From Vibrio sp. CAU 1672 (GTDB lineage: Bacteria > Pseudomonadota > Gammaproteobacteria > Enterobacterales > Vibrionaceae): DNA of 64,000 nucleotides. Where the stretch lies: the NCBI RefSeq assembly GCF_029223195.1, contig NZ_JARHUF010000004.1, positions 124,001-188,000 of the forward strand, given 5' to 3'. Shown piece by piece: positions 26,222 to 35,534 of this stretch; positions within the stretch are counted from its first letter, which is position 1; each line of letters begins with the position of its first letter. Both the position numbers and the translations under genes were made by a program. The notes beneath the pieces were generated by a model. That model was given only the letters and a program-made list of their open reading frames with translations, did not search any database and was not told where the DNA came from.

Positions 26222-26802
26222 TCGCCGATTTTCGGCTCTTCACCAGCCAGCAGGCGGCGAATGTTCTGATGGTGTTTAAATACGATCAGGCAGCACAACA
26301 TCGCGACGGGTAAGGTGTACTGTGGCTTGAACATCCAGGCATAAAATGGCGTAACTAATACCGTGACAAGCGCGGCTAAAGAGGAATAGCGGAACAGCAT
26401 CGCGACCGCCAGCCAGGTGAGCATTACCAGGCCGGTCAGATCCCAGCCGATTGGTGCAATAGCACCGAGTGCGGTTGCGACCCCTTTGCCACCCTTGAAA
26501 TGAAAAAAAATCGGATACATGTGGCCGAGGCAGGCGGCGATGGCAATCACGCCCAGAATGATCGGGTCGATACCGAGAAAATAACCGCTCCAGACCGGAA
26601 TGGTGCCTTTGAGCATGTCACACAGTAATACCGCTAACGCTGGCCCCTTACCGCCAATACGCAGCACGTTGGTCGCTCCCGGGTTATGTGAGCCGACTTG
26701 ACGTGGGTCTGGCAGTTTTAACAGCCGACAAATCAACACCGCGCTGGAAATCGAACCCAGCAGATAGGCGGCCATTGTCATTATCAGTGCCAGTGCGTCC
26801 AT
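26206..26802 (-). CDS. plsY: Acyl-phosphate:glycerol-3-phosphate acyltransferase
   Basis: A 198-aa inner-membrane enzyme that makes lysophosphatidic acid from acyl-phosphate and glycerol-3-phosphate, the first step of phospholipid synthesis. There are five hydrophobic segments. Conserved loops are [29 protein letters not shown], and the C-terminal [17 protein letters not shown]. It is divergent from folB, as in E. coli and Vibrio. Confidence 0.96.
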   Translation of the reverse strand: MDALALIMTMAAYLLGSISSAVLICRLLKLPDPRQVGSHNPGATNVLRIGGKGPALAVLLCDMLKGTIPVWSGYFLGIDPIILGVIAIAACLGHMYPIFFHFKGGKGVATALGAIAPIGWDLTGLVMLTWLAVAMLFRYSSLAALVTVLVTPFYAWMFKPQYTLPVAMLCCLIVFKHHQNIRRLLAGEEPKIGEKNSA

Positions 26803-27005
26803 AAAAGTCCTTGGTGGGTTGGAATGTGGTGCCCATTTCCCGCTGACTTGCTATCATAGCGCGAAATCGTGTTTTGAAAAAACTCTCTTTGCGATAGAAC
26901 TTGCAATATGTAATGTCTTGTATATAAAGAAGCGTCGCGGTTTAGCAAAGTTTACGATCAATTTACCCTCGCGGGTATCCGACCTCTGTAACAGAAGGAC
27001 AAGAG

Positions 27006-27365
27006 ATGGCTCTGGATAAAGTTTTTATTGAACAGTTAGAAGTGATCACCACGATTGGGGTGTACGACTGGGAACAGCAAATCAAGCAGAAACTGGTGCT
27101 GGATATTGAAATGGCACATAACAACCAGCCAGCCGGCCAGAGCGATAATGTGCAGGACGCGCTGGATTATGCGCAGGTGAGTGAGGTGGTACTAGAGCAT
27201 ATTGAACAGGGGCGTTTTTTGCTGGTCGAGCGTGTCGCGGAGGAAGTCGCTGAGCTGATCATGCAGCGTTTTGCTGTGCCTTGGGTAAGAATTCGCCTGG
27301 CTAAACCGGGTGCCGTGCCTCAGGCGCGAGCTGTGGGGGTTGTGATTGAGCGAGGTCTGGCATGA
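27006..27365 (+). CDS. folB: Dihydroneopterin aldolase
   Basis: A 119-aa folate enzyme that converts 7,8-dihydroneopterin to 6-hydroxymethyl-dihydropterin. The family pattern is MALDKVFIEQLEVITTIGVYDWEQQIKQ with the pterin-binding residues, then VERVAEEVAELIM and IRLAKPGAVPQARAVGVVIERG. AGAAGGAC before the ATG is a suitable ribosome-binding site. It overlaps folK by 4 bp, so the two pathway steps are translationally coupled. Confidence 0.95.
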   Translation: MALDKVFIEQLEVITTIGVYDWEQQIKQKLVLDIEMAHNNQPAGQSDNVQDALDYAQVSEVVLEHIEQGRFLLVERVAEEVAELIMQRFAVPWVRIRLAKPGAVPQARAVGVVIERGLA

Positions 27366-27844
27366 TCTCGACCTATATCGGTGTCGGCACCAATATTGAC
27401 AGAGAAAAGCATGCCCGGGTGGCTTACCGCGAGCTGCATCATCTGGGAGTGGATCTGCAAGTATCGCCGGTATATGAATGTGCACCGATAGGATTTAGCA
27501 GTCAGAATTTTTACAACTTTATTATCAGCCTGAACACGGAGTTGTCGCTGAATGAGTTTGTCCGTCGCTTGCGCGAGATTGAATACAAATGGGGACGGGC
27601 CGAAGATGCGCAAAAGTACCAGGATCGGACGCTGGATCTGGATGTGGTGCTGTTTGGTGACTGTGTCTCGGCGCAAAACCCGGAATTACCTCGCAGTGAT
27701 ATTTTCAAATATCCTTTCGTAACCAAGCCGATGTATGATCTGCAGCCTGATTTACTTATCCCCGGCGATGGCCGTTCAGTCGCCCAGGTTTGGCAGGCTA
27801 TGCAACCCATCGATTCCTTACGGCCAGTTTTCCTTTCCTTTTGA
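27362..27844 (+). CDS. folK: 2-amino-4-hydroxy-6-hydroxymethyldihydropteridine pyrophosphokinase
   Basis: A 160-aa enzyme that pyrophosphorylates the product of FolB before dihydropteroate synthesis. The HPPK signature is RTLDLDVVLFG (about residues 88-98), with upstream WGRAEDAQKYQDR and N-terminal YIGVGTNIDRE. It has GTN where many family members have GSN. It overlaps folB by 4 bp and is followed 16 bp later by uppP. Confidence 0.93.
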   Translation: MISTYIGVGTNIDREKHARVAYRELHHLGVDLQVSPVYECAPIGFSSQNFYNFIISLNTELSLNEFVRRLREIEYKWGRAEDAQKYQDRTLDLDVVLFGDCVSAQNPELPRSDIFKYPFVTKPMYDLQPDLLIPGDGRSVAQVWQAMQPIDSLRPVFLSF

Positions 27845-27860
27845 TTTTTGAGTAAGTTTA

Positions 27861-28664
27861 ATGAGTTATTTAGAAGCCTTTCTTCTAGCCCTGATCCAGG
27901 GCTTGACCGAGTTTTTGCCCATTTCCAGCTCCGCCCATCTGATTTTACCGTCAGCCATTCTTGGCTGGGAAGATCAGGGGTTAGCTTTTGACGTAGCGGT
28001 GCATGTCGGCACGCTGGCGGCAGTGGTGATCTATTTCCGTCATGAAGTGATCACGCTGTTTCGCGCCCTGTTCGGTTCGCTGTTTCAGGGAGAGCGGAGT
28101 AAAGAAGCTAAGCTGGCGTGGATGATCGTGATTGCCACGATCCCGGCGTGTGTGTTTGGGTTACTGATGAAAGACGTCATTGAAGTGTACCTGCGCAGTG
28201 CCTATGTCATTGCGACCACCACGATCATCTTTGGCTTGCTGCTGTGGTGGGTCGACAACACGGCTCAGTTACATGCCGATGAATACCAGACTGGATGGAA
28301 AAAAGCCGTGTTTATCGGGGTGGCTCAGGCGCTGGCGATGATCCCGGGCACCTCCCGCTCCGGTGCGACCATCACTGCGGCGCTGTATCTCGGCTTTACC
28401 CGTGAAGCGGCGGCGCGTTTTTCGTTTTTGATGTCGATTCCGATCATTACTCTGGCAGGCAGTTACTTAGGCCTGAAGCTGGTCACCAGCGGTGAACCGG
28501 TGCATGTTGGCTTTTTGCTTACCGGTATCTTCACTTCGTTCGTTGCCGCTTACCTGTGTATTCACTTTTTCCTCAAAATGATTTCACGTATGGGCATGAC
28601 CCCGTTTGTGATTTATCGCCTGATCCTGGGAGCGGGGTTGTTTGCTTTTTTGCTCAGCGCATAA
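27861..28664 (+). CDS. uppP: Undecaprenyl-diphosphatase
   Basis: A 267-aa inner-membrane phosphatase of the BacA family that recycles undecaprenyl pyrophosphate to the lipid carrier used for peptidoglycan and LPS. Catalytic motifs are [17 protein letters not shown] near residues 14-30 and [13 protein letters not shown] near 168-180. There are eight or so hydrophobic segments. Overexpression of family members gives bacitracin resistance. It is the last gene after folB-folK and ends at a strong hairpin. Confidence 0.96.
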   Translation: MSYLEAFLLALIQGLTEFLPISSSAHLILPSAILGWEDQGLAFDVAVHVGTLAAVVIYFRHEVITLFRALFGSLFQGERSKEAKLAWMIVIATIPACVFGLLMKDVIEVYLRSAYVIATTTIIFGLLLWWVDNTAQLHADEYQTGWKKAVFIGVAQALAMIPGTSRSGATITAALYLGFTREAAARFSFLMSIPIITLAGSYLGLKLVTSGEPVHVGFLLTGIFTSFVAAYLCIHFFLKMISRMGMTPFVIYRLILGAGLFAFLLSA

Positions 28665-28682
28665 CATGGCCTGAACCATTTT

Positions 28683-28708
28683 CGCCCGCTCCATGAGCGG
28701 GCGTTTTG
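28683..28708. terminator. uppP terminator (shared with convergent cca)
   Basis: CGCCCGCT (28683-28690) pairs with AGCGGGCG (28696-28703) around a 5-nt loop, then TTTTG on the plus strand. Confidence 0.85.
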
Positions 28709-28716
28709 TTTTCTGG

Positions 28717-29937
28717 CTATTTGTTGAGTGCCACTCTTACTGCTTCTGTCCGGCGCTTTTCCTGTTCATCACGAATTTCAGCGCCTTTGAAGCCTGCGCG
28801 GATAATGGCCTGTACCTCAACCGCTGCCGCTGCCTGATAAGCTCGGGTGATGATTTCTGCTTGTGGGTAGGCCTGCTGCTCACAGCCTCGACGGCCGGCA
28901 TGATCGGCCTGGCAACACAGCAAGATCTCCGCCAAACGCTGCGGTTTACGCCATACATCAAATTTATTGAAGATTTTGATGATGGTTTGTGGCCTCAGTT
29001 CGGCGGCGCGGTGAATATTCGAGTGCTGTTCACACACCATCAGCGCCAGATCGCGAAATTCGTTCGGCACCCGAACCCGCTGGCACAGCTGCTTGATGAG
29101 CGCCAGGCCGGTATGACAGTGCCGTTTATGGCTCGGCCACTCGCTGGGGGGAGTGACGCCTTTGCCTAAGTCGTGTACCTGGGCGGCGAAGCGAACCAGC
29201 AGCGAAGCGCTGAGCTGAGCTGCCTGACGGGCGACCAGCAGGGTATGCACGCCGGTGTCGATTTCCGGGTGCCATTTTTCCGGTTGGGGCACGCCAAACA
29301 AGGCGTCCAGCTCGGGTAATATTACCGCCAGTGCATTACAGTCACGTAGTGTCGCTAAGAATACGTCCGGCCTCGGGGTCGATAACGATTTGTGCCACTC
29401 TTGCCAAACTCGCTCTGGGGTTAGCGTGCTCAGCTCCCCGGACTGAACCATATCACGCATTAACTGCATGGTTTCGTCAGCAATGCTAAAGCCAAGTGGT
29501 GTCAGTTTGGCGGCAAAGCGTGCCACACGTAATACCCGCAACGGGTCTTCGATGAAGGCTTCCGAGACATGCCGAAGTACTTTATCGGCAAGGTCTTGCT
29601 GGCCAGCATAAGGATCATGCAGGATGCCGGCGTCATCGATAGCCATAGCATTGATGGTCAGATCGCGACGGCGCAGGTCTTCTTCCAGAGTGACTCCGGG
29701 ATCAAAAAAACAGTCAAACCCGGTATAACCCTGACCTGATTTACGTTCAGTGCGGGCCAGCGCGTACTCCTCTTTGCTTTGTGGGTGCAAAAAAACCGGG
29801 AAGTCCTTGCCGACAGCAGTAAAGCCTTGTGCAAGCATGTTGTTCGGGGTCGTTCCGACCACCACCCAATCTTTGTCATAGTTATCAATACCGAGCAATT
29901 GATCGCGAACTGCTCCACCCACTAAATAAACTTGCAC
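28717..29937 (-). CDS. cca: Multifunctional CCA tRNA nucleotidyltransferase
   Basis: A 406-aa enzyme that adds or repairs the 3' CCA of tRNAs. The nucleotidyltransferase head is [16 protein letters not shown], with KDWVVVG and [14 protein letters not shown] downstream. A C-terminal HD phosphohydrolase part shows VHDLGKG, present in the longer enterobacterial and Vibrio type. The start is GTG at 29937, with AAGAGGTC just upstream. It is convergent with uppP and divergent from exeA. Confidence 0.95.
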   Translation of the reverse strand: MQVYLVGGAVRDQLLGIDNYDKDWVVVGTTPNNMLAQGFTAVGKDFPVFLHPQSKEEYALARTERKSGQGYTGFDCFFDPGVTLEEDLRRRDLTINAMAIDDAGILHDPYAGQQDLADKVLRHVSEAFIEDPLRVLRVARFAAKLTPLGFSIADETMQLMRDMVQSGELSTLTPERVWQEWHKSLSTPRPDVFLATLRDCNALAVILPELDALFGVPQPEKWHPEIDTGVHTLLVARQAAQLSASLLVRFAAQVHDLGKGVTPPSEWPSHKRHCHTGLALIKQLCQRVRVPNEFRDLALMVCEQHSNIHRAAELRPQTIIKIFNKFDVWRKPQRLAEILLCCQADHAGRRGCEQQAYPQAEIITRAYQAAAAVEVQAIIRAGFKGAEIRDEQEKRRTEAVRVALNK

Positions 29938-30152
29938 GATGACCTCTTAAATTGTTGATATGGCATTGGACATTGTAGCAAGCAATGGTACTTTTCCTGA
30001 AATCCAACTCACGCGATGCGGCTGATAAGCCGTGTCCTAAGTGTGATTTGGTTAGCGTCCCGGATGAAAGGCTCACAATTGCTGGTGTCACTTTGTCTCG
30101 TCCTGGGGAGATCCCGTTATAATGTAGGGATTGGGTTTGAGTTGGAGATCCT

Positions 30153-31775
30153 ATGTATAAGGACTTTTTTGGGTTTGTCGAGCTGCCGTTTTCTATTGTT
30201 CCAAACTCGCGTTATTTGTATTTGAGCCAGCGTCATAAAGAGGCCATCACCCACCTGCAGGCCGGTTTGGGTGAGGGGGGCGGTTTTGCGATGCTGACCG
30301 GCGAGGTGGGCACCGGCAAAACCACGGTTGCCAAAGCCATGTTGGCGAACTTAAACGACAACACCAAAGCCGGGCTGATCCTTAACCCGACCTTTTCCAG
30401 CCGCGATTTGCTCGAAGCTATCTGTGATGAGTTCCGGCTGGGTTATCCCGAAGAGGCAACTCTGAAGCAGCTTAACCAGGCCATTCACCGTTATCTGCTA
30501 AGTAACCATCAGCAGGGCTGGCAGACATTGCTGGTGATTGATGAAGCCCAGCACTTGTCTGCTGAGGTCTTGGAGCAGCTCCGTTTGCTGACCAATCTGG
30601 AAACCGATACCCGTAAGCTGTTAAAGGTACTGTTGGTCGGTCAGCCAGAATTGCAGACCTTGCTGCAAACCACCCAACTGCGCCAGTTGGCGCAGCGGAT
30701 CACCGGCCGCTACCACCTGTTGCCGCTGGATGAGAAAGAGACGGCGGATTATATCGCCTTTCGCCTGCATACCGCGGGTGGCCGCCAGCAGTTATTTGCC
30801 CGCAGTTCAATCCAGATGATCGCGAAGTACAGCCATGGCATTCCACGCCTGATCAACCTGATCTGTGATAAAGCGCTGCAGCTGAGTTATCACCAGGGTA
30901 ACCCGGCGCTTGATAAGCAGGTGGTACAGCGTGCCTGTGAAGAGGTGATGCAGTTTCAGGCTAATATTTATCAGCAAGATAAGCCCGTGCGCGCGTTTGT
31001 CTGGCCAGCCTGGGGGACCGCGTTGATTGGGTGTATGGCTGCCGCTCTCGTAGGCTGGGGAGCGCTTCAGCAGCTCCCGCCAAAGCTTGACGGTACCGTG
31101 GAGTCACCGACTGTTACGGCTGCGCCACCGGTGGTTGCTGAGGTGGTTGAGCAGACACAGCTCAGTGCCAAACAGCGTGGCCAGTTGTTGGCGCAGACCC
31201 AGTCCAGCCTGGCGGTCAATGAACTGTATCGCCTATGGGGATATCAGGCTTCAGTGCGGGATAATTTATGTTTATCTGAACCTCAGTCGACCATGCGCTG
31301 TGAACGCAGAATGGTCACGTGGACGCAGCTGGTAGAGCAAAACCGTCCAGTGATTCTGGAACTGAATTACCAGGGGCAAGTCGGTTACGTGGTGCTTTAT
31401 GCTTTGGGGGAGGAAGAGGTCGAGGTTCTCAACGGCCAACAGCGCCTGCGCTTACCAACGGCGTGGCTGCAGCCTATGTGGCAAGGCAACATTATTGAGC
31501 TGTGGCAGGCACCACTGCGGGAAACACTGCGCCTTAACATGACCGGCCCGGCGGTGGCGGTTTTAGATGGTTTATTGGCCCAAGCAGTCGGTGAACCACC
31601 TTTGGGGACCTCGACATTTGATCAGGCGTTGCAAGAGCGAGTGGAACTGTTTCAGCGTTGGCAGGGAATGGGCGTGGATGGTATTGCTGGCCAGCGGACT
31701 CTGCAGCGATTGCAACGCAGTGTGCAAATTGAAGCACCACAGTTACACGCGATCAGCAGCAGTGAGGAGGCATAA
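30153..31775 (+). CDS. exeA: Type II secretion assembly ATPase GspA/ExeA
   Basis: A 540-aa inner-membrane protein that, with ExeB, helps the secretin multimer assemble through the peptidoglycan. An N-terminal AAA+ ATPase has Walker A GEVGTGKTTV near residue 52 and Walker B LLVIDEAQHLS near 130. One membrane span lies at about 285-305 (WGTALIGCMAAALVGWGAL). A periplasmic part follows, with a peptidoglycan-binding domain near the end (FQRWQGMGVDGIAGQRTLQRL). It overlaps exeB by one base. It resembles TnsC and MshM in its AAA+ part, but the membrane span and peptidoglycan-binding end identify it. Confidence 0.93.
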   Translation: MYKDFFGFVELPFSIVPNSRYLYLSQRHKEAITHLQAGLGEGGGFAMLTGEVGTGKTTVAKAMLANLNDNTKAGLILNPTFSSRDLLEAICDEFRLGYPEEATLKQLNQAIHRYLLSNHQQGWQTLLVIDEAQHLSAEVLEQLRLLTNLETDTRKLLKVLLVGQPELQTLLQTTQLRQLAQRITGRYHLLPLDEKETADYIAFRLHTAGGRQQLFARSSIQMIAKYSHGIPRLINLICDKALQLSYHQGNPALDKQVVQRACEEVMQFQANIYQQDKPVRAFVWPAWGTALIGCMAAALVGWGALQQLPPKLDGTVESPTVTAAPPVVAEVVEQTQLSAKQRGQLLAQTQSSLAVNELYRLWGYQASVRDNLCLSEPQSTMRCERRMVTWTQLVEQNRPVILELNYQGQVGYVVLYALGEEEVEVLNGQQRLRLPTAWLQPMWQGNIIELWQAPLRETLRLNMTGPAVAVLDGLLAQAVGEPPLGTSTFDQALQERVELFQRWQGMGVDGIAGQRTLQRLQRSVQIEAPQLHAISSSEEA

Positions 31776-32401
31776 TGTCTGTAGCAAAGCATTTAGGGTT
31801 ATTATTGCTGCCCATCAGTACTGCCGCATTAGGGGTGGCATGGCACTTAAACTATCTGCCGGTGAATGTTGTGCCGTCGGCTGAAGAGGTGGCGCCTGCA
31901 CGGCCGCCATCCAGGGAGGTATCACCGTTTAGACAACTGAGTTACCCACAACCGGCACATTTGGCCCAGCTTTCACGTGACTGGCCTATCGCAGAGCTTC
32001 CTGATGCGACAGAAAGAGAGCCAGCAGCGAGTAAGCCGTATTACAGCGATGAGGTTGATTTATCACTGGATGAATTAGATCTCTCTTCGTTAGCTCCGGA
32101 ACTGGCACGTAAAGTGGAAAATGCGCTGGCTGCAACCTCAGATAATGCGCCGGCGGCGATGAATGATCTTGAACGGGATAGCTACCATTGGCAGGGGCGT
32201 CTGCCGGCGCTGAATTTGCAGACCCACATGTACACCAGTGACAGCAAACGGCGATGGGTGAAAATCAATAATGTGGAATACCATCAAGGCGATGTGATCG
32301 AAGGTGTGGTGGTGTTGCAGGAGATACAGCCACAAGCGGTTGTGGTTGAGTTTGAAGGCGAGCGTATTCGTATTCCGGCTCTGTATGAGTGGCAGGGCTA
32401 G
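31775..32401 (+). CDS. exeB: Type II secretion assembly protein GspB/ExeB
   Basis: A 208-aa partner of ExeA. One N-terminal span at residues 7-27 (LGLLLLPISTAALGVAWHLNYL), a long Pro/Ser/Glu-rich periplasmic linker, then the compact GspB C-terminal domain from LPALNLQTHMYTS to IPALYEWQG. The start ATG overlaps the exeA TAA, so translation is coupled. In ExeAB the domain helps place the ExeD secretin in the outer membrane. The main gsp operon is not in this window. Confidence 0.92.
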   Translation: MSVAKHLGLLLLPISTAALGVAWHLNYLPVNVVPSAEEVAPARPPSREVSPFRQLSYPQPAHLAQLSRDWPIAELPDATEREPAASKPYYSDEVDLSLDELDLSSLAPELARKVENALAATSDNAPAAMNDLERDSYHWQGRLPALNLQTHMYTSDSKRRWVKINNVEYHQGDVIEGVVVLQEIQPQAVVVEFEGERIRIPALYEWQG

Positions 32402-32413
32402 CGGTGCAATAAG

Positions 32414-32443
32414 AAAAAGGCCACAATTTGTGGCCTTTTTCTT
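32414..32443. terminator. exeAB terminator, usable from both sides
   Basis: Perfect 12-bp stem AAAAAGGCCACA / TGTGGCCTTTTT (32414-32425, 32429-32440) with a 3-nt loop. Confidence 0.9.
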
Positions 32444-32468
32444 TGTTGTTTCTTAGTAGTCAGGGAGC

Positions 32469-33080
32469 TTACGCCCAGCCTGCTGGTGATTTTTTCCTGC
32501 GCGGAATGATGTGTGGAAGGATCAAACCAAATAGCAGGCCTAAACCGGCAACCCCACCACCGTAGGTGAAGTACTTGAGGAGCATGTCGTCTTTCTGGGT
32601 ATCCAGTTTAGCACGTAGTTCACGGTTTTCTGTTTGCACAGAAGTCAGCTGGTTGCTGATCTCAGAGTACTTGCTTTCCAGATCAGAAATTTGCTGGTTA
32701 CGTGTTTCCAGTGAATCGGCCAGCCCGGCCTTTTCTGCATCGGCCGTTGTACGGGCATTCGCCAGTTGTGCTTTGACTTCCGCCAGTTCTTTCTCGACGC
32801 GAGGCAGGCGAATGGCCATGCTTTCTTGTTTAGTAACGAACTTGCTTTGCACCCAGCCGGTACGGCCGCGCTCATCGCTAACTTGCGTATAGCCAGTGTC
32901 TCGGTTGGTTTGCAGTTGTTTCACTTTCGAACCCGCATTGACGCTACCGATGATTCGGTAAGTGTTGTTTGGGCCAGAGTGCATAAAGGTGAAGAGGTCA
33001 TCAGAAATATAACGATCCGCTGCGAATGCTGCTGGTGCGGCAAGCAATGTGAACAGAACCGTGATGATAAGTTTTTTCAC
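32469..33080 (-). CDS. ygiM: TIGR04211-family SH3 domain protein (YgiM-like)
   Basis: A 203-aa membrane-attached envelope protein. A signal peptide ends near AFA/AD at residue 20. A bacterial SH3-like domain covers about residues 24-85 (YISDDLFTFMHSGPNNTYRIIGSVNAGSKV). A long coiled coil runs from about 90 to 165, and a C-terminal membrane span of about 20 residues ends in RRKKSPAGWA. GTG 33080 has AAGGGA 7 nt upstream and puts the signal peptide at the N-terminus. The next upstream ATG (33125) lacks a ribosome-binding site. Its role is unproven. Confidence 0.88.
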   Translation of the reverse strand: MKKLIITVLFTLLAAPAAFAADRYISDDLFTFMHSGPNNTYRIIGSVNAGSKVKQLQTNRDTGYTQVSDERGRTGWVQSKFVTKQESMAIRLPRVEKELAEVKAQLANARTTADAEKAGLADSLETRNQQISDLESKYSEISNQLTSVQTENRELRAKLDTQKDDMLLKYFTYGGGVAGLGLLFGLILPHIIPRRKKSPAGWA

Positions 33081-33258
33081 AGTAAATCCCTTAACGGTTT
33101 TCTTAGATACGGCTTTGGCACCCATTGATTGGAGCCGGAAATAGTCGAATAGTATGCAGTTTCAAACTTCGGTGCAACAAAGAAGGGAGGCAAAGCCTCC
33201 CTTTCTGTGCGTTTGAGTCAATAATGACAAAGCGTTTACATTTTACTGACTGGGAGCG

Positions 33259-34518
33259 TTACGCAAACGCACCCTGAATCGCGTAGAAGAACACGACCGC
33301 CAGCAATGCACCAGCAGGCAGGGTGACCACCCAAGAGGCGACGATGTTACGTACCACACCCAGGTTAAGTGCCGCGATACCGCGAGCAAAACCAACTCCG
33401 AGAACCGCACCGACCAGAGTTTGAGTGGTCGAGATAGGCAGGCCCGTACCAGATGCCAGTACAACGGTACACGCAGTCGCAAGCTGGGCCGCAAAGCCCC
33501 GGCTTGGTGTTAGTTCAGTGATCCCGGTACCGACGGTTGCCATTACCTTGTGGCCTAGTGTGGCCAGGCCCACTACGATACCAAAACCACCCAGCGGAAG
33601 AATCCACCATGCGATGGCGCTTTTGCCGGTGATTTCGCCCATGTGTTCAACCGTTGATACCACGGCAGAAAGAGGACCAATTGCGTTGGCTACGTCGTTT
33701 GAGCCGTGAGCAAATGCCATTGCACATGCTGTGATGACCATCAGCACGCTGAAAATACCTTCAACGCCACTGAAGCTATGATCGTCTTCGCGGTTGGCAA
33801 ATTTCTTCTGGATGTAATAGTAACCGCCTGCCATCACGATGGCAGAAAACAGCGCAGACCACATCCATGCTTCACCGTTGCTTAGGTGCAGGCCGACGTG
33901 TTTCAGGCCCTTCTTAATCGTTACCAGTGCGATCACCATAGTGGTGATAAACATGTATACCGGGACAAAGCGCTTGGCATTGAACAGCGGGTTTTCCGTA
34001 TCAAAGATCAGGCGTTGTGCACTGACAAAAATTACATAGGCGAAGAAGCCAGAGATCACCGGAGTAATGATCCAACTGCCGACAATCCCCTTTACGCTAC
34101 CCCAGTCGACGGCCTCGGTGCCGACTGACACACAGGCGAAACCGATGATAGCACCGATGATTGAGTGAGTGGTTGATACCGGCCAGCCCATGTAGGAAGC
34201 AAGCAGTAGCCAAGTACCAGCAGCAAGAAGCGCTGACATCATACCGTAGACAAGAACGTCAGGCTGATGGGCAAATAGAGATGTTTCGATAACACCTTTA
34301 CGGATAGTGTCGGTTACTTCACCACCTGCAAGATATGCACCCGCAAATTCGAAGATCATCGCAATGATGATAGCTTGTTTTACGGTTAGCGCTTTTGAAC
34401 CCACCGATGTACCCATCGCATTAGCCACGTCATTCGCGCCAATACCAATCGCCATCATGAAACCAAAAATCGCTGCAACAATAATCAGGACAGTGCCGTA
34501 GTTCGCAAGGATATCCAT
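33259..34518 (-). CDS. pitA: Inorganic phosphate transporter, Pit family
   Basis: A 419-aa inner-membrane carrier for phosphate, probably as metal-phosphate with protons or sodium. The Pit repeat signature GANDVANAMGTSVGS occurs near residue 27 in the first half. Its counterpart HGSNDVANAIGPLSAV lies near 268. There are about ten hydrophobic segments. It is paired with the upstream DUF47 gene, 130 bp away on the same strand. Such DUF47-Pit pairs are common and the DUF47 member is thought to regulate the carrier. Confidence 0.93.
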   Translation of the reverse strand: MDILANYGTVLIIVAAIFGFMMAIGIGANDVANAMGTSVGSKALTVKQAIIIAMIFEFAGAYLAGGEVTDTIRKGVIETSLFAHQPDVLVYGMMSALLAAGTWLLLASYMGWPVSTTHSIIGAIIGFACVSVGTEAVDWGSVKGIVGSWIITPVISGFFAYVIFVSAQRLIFDTENPLFNAKRFVPVYMFITTMVIALVTIKKGLKHVGLHLSNGEAWMWSALFSAIVMAGGYYYIQKKFANREDDHSFSGVEGIFSVLMVITACAMAFAHGSNDVANAIGPLSAVVSTVEHMGEITGKSAIAWWILPLGGFGIVVGLATLGHKVMATVGTGITELTPSRGFAAQLATACTVVLASGTGLPISTTQTLVGAVLGVGFARGIAALNLGVVRNIVASWVVTLPAGALLAVVFFYAIQGAFA

Positions 34519-34648
34519 CGTAATACCTAGTTGTTTTATAACAAGCGGAACAAAATTTTACGCGCGCCAAACCGTAAGACGATGAAAATATTCATCGTCC
34601 ATCTGACACGGGTTCATTATGCTCTTCGTTATGTCGTTAACTTATGTT

Positions 34649-35329
34649 TTAAGATCGAGATAGCATCACTTCCAAACGAGCACCTACGCGCTGCGCCTGG
34701 TCGGCAATACCACCTACCCATTCAAGAATCTTGTATAAGAACATGACATCGATCGGGTTCATGTCAGATTCAATCGCCATCAGTTGTCGGCGTAGTTCAA
34801 TCTGCATTGCGTCGGTATCATCTTCGATAGTGTCTAACTGATGAATCATTTCAGCAACAAGTGTTACTTCACGGCCTTTGAAGCCGGTCTCTAGCAGTTC
34901 ATCAAGTTCATTGATCACCTTTTGCGCTTGATCCGCGGCGTCAAGGCAACGTTGAACGTAAGCGAGGAAGTTTGGTTGGAGTGCTTCAGGAATGACAAGC
35001 TGACGACCATATACGCGGCCAGCAATGTCTTTTGCAAGGTTAGCCAGTTTGTCCTGTTGAGTCAGAAGCTCAAGCATGTCAGTCCGGTCGACTGGCATAA
35101 ACAAACCGCGAGGCAGTTTTAAACGGATTTCACGTTTCAGCACATCCGCTTCTTTCTCCAGGTGAGAAATCTGTGCACGGATTTCGGCTGCTTTTTCCCA
35201 GTCACCCTTTGAAGAGACTTCAAAGAACTTAACCAGGTGTGAACAACATTCGTTGACACACACAACGTGGCGTTGCAAAGGCTTAATTGGGGACTTTGCA
35301 AATAACCCCATAATTGTATTTACTGGCAT
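34649..35329 (-). CDS. TIGR00153/DUF47 PhoU-like protein
   Basis: A 226-aa cytoplasmic, all-helical protein of the PhoU-related DUF47 family. It starts MPVNTIMGLFAKSPIKPLQRH and has acidic/His clusters (HLEKEADVLKREIRLKLPRGLFMPVDRTDMLELL) that can bind metals. It is expected to modulate the adjacent Pit phosphate transporter. An in-frame ATG two codons upstream (35335) has a slightly better ribosome-binding distance, so the exact start is open. Confidence 0.9.
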   Translation of the reverse strand: MPVNTIMGLFAKSPIKPLQRHVVCVNECCSHLVKFFEVSSKGDWEKAAEIRAQISHLEKEADVLKREIRLKLPRGLFMPVDRTDMLELLTQQDKLANLAKDIAGRVYGRQLVIPEALQPNFLAYVQRCLDAADQAQKVINELDELLETGFKGREVTLVAEMIHQLDTIEDDTDAMQIELRRQLMAIESDMNPIDVMFLYKILEWVGGIADQAQRVGARLEVMLSRS

Positions 35330-35534
35330 GGTCATTCAACCTAATAACTATAACCTAAAAAGAACATACACCATTTCGTGGCGAAATGTTGAGCGATGGC
35401 TATAAAGGCGCGCATGGTAACGCATTAAATGGCTCATTAAAACTGTTTTAGATCATCATTACGGCGATATTTCTTTCTTGCCGTGTACGAAAATAGGCAA
35501 TATCCTGTTTCTATCTGCTTTGAAAGGTACAACT

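Noticed and set aside
30153..31775. AAA+ ATPase that could be a TnsC or other transposition ATPase
   Set aside because: It has an additional membrane span, a peptidoglycan-binding end and an overlapping exeB partner, so it is ExeA/GspA.
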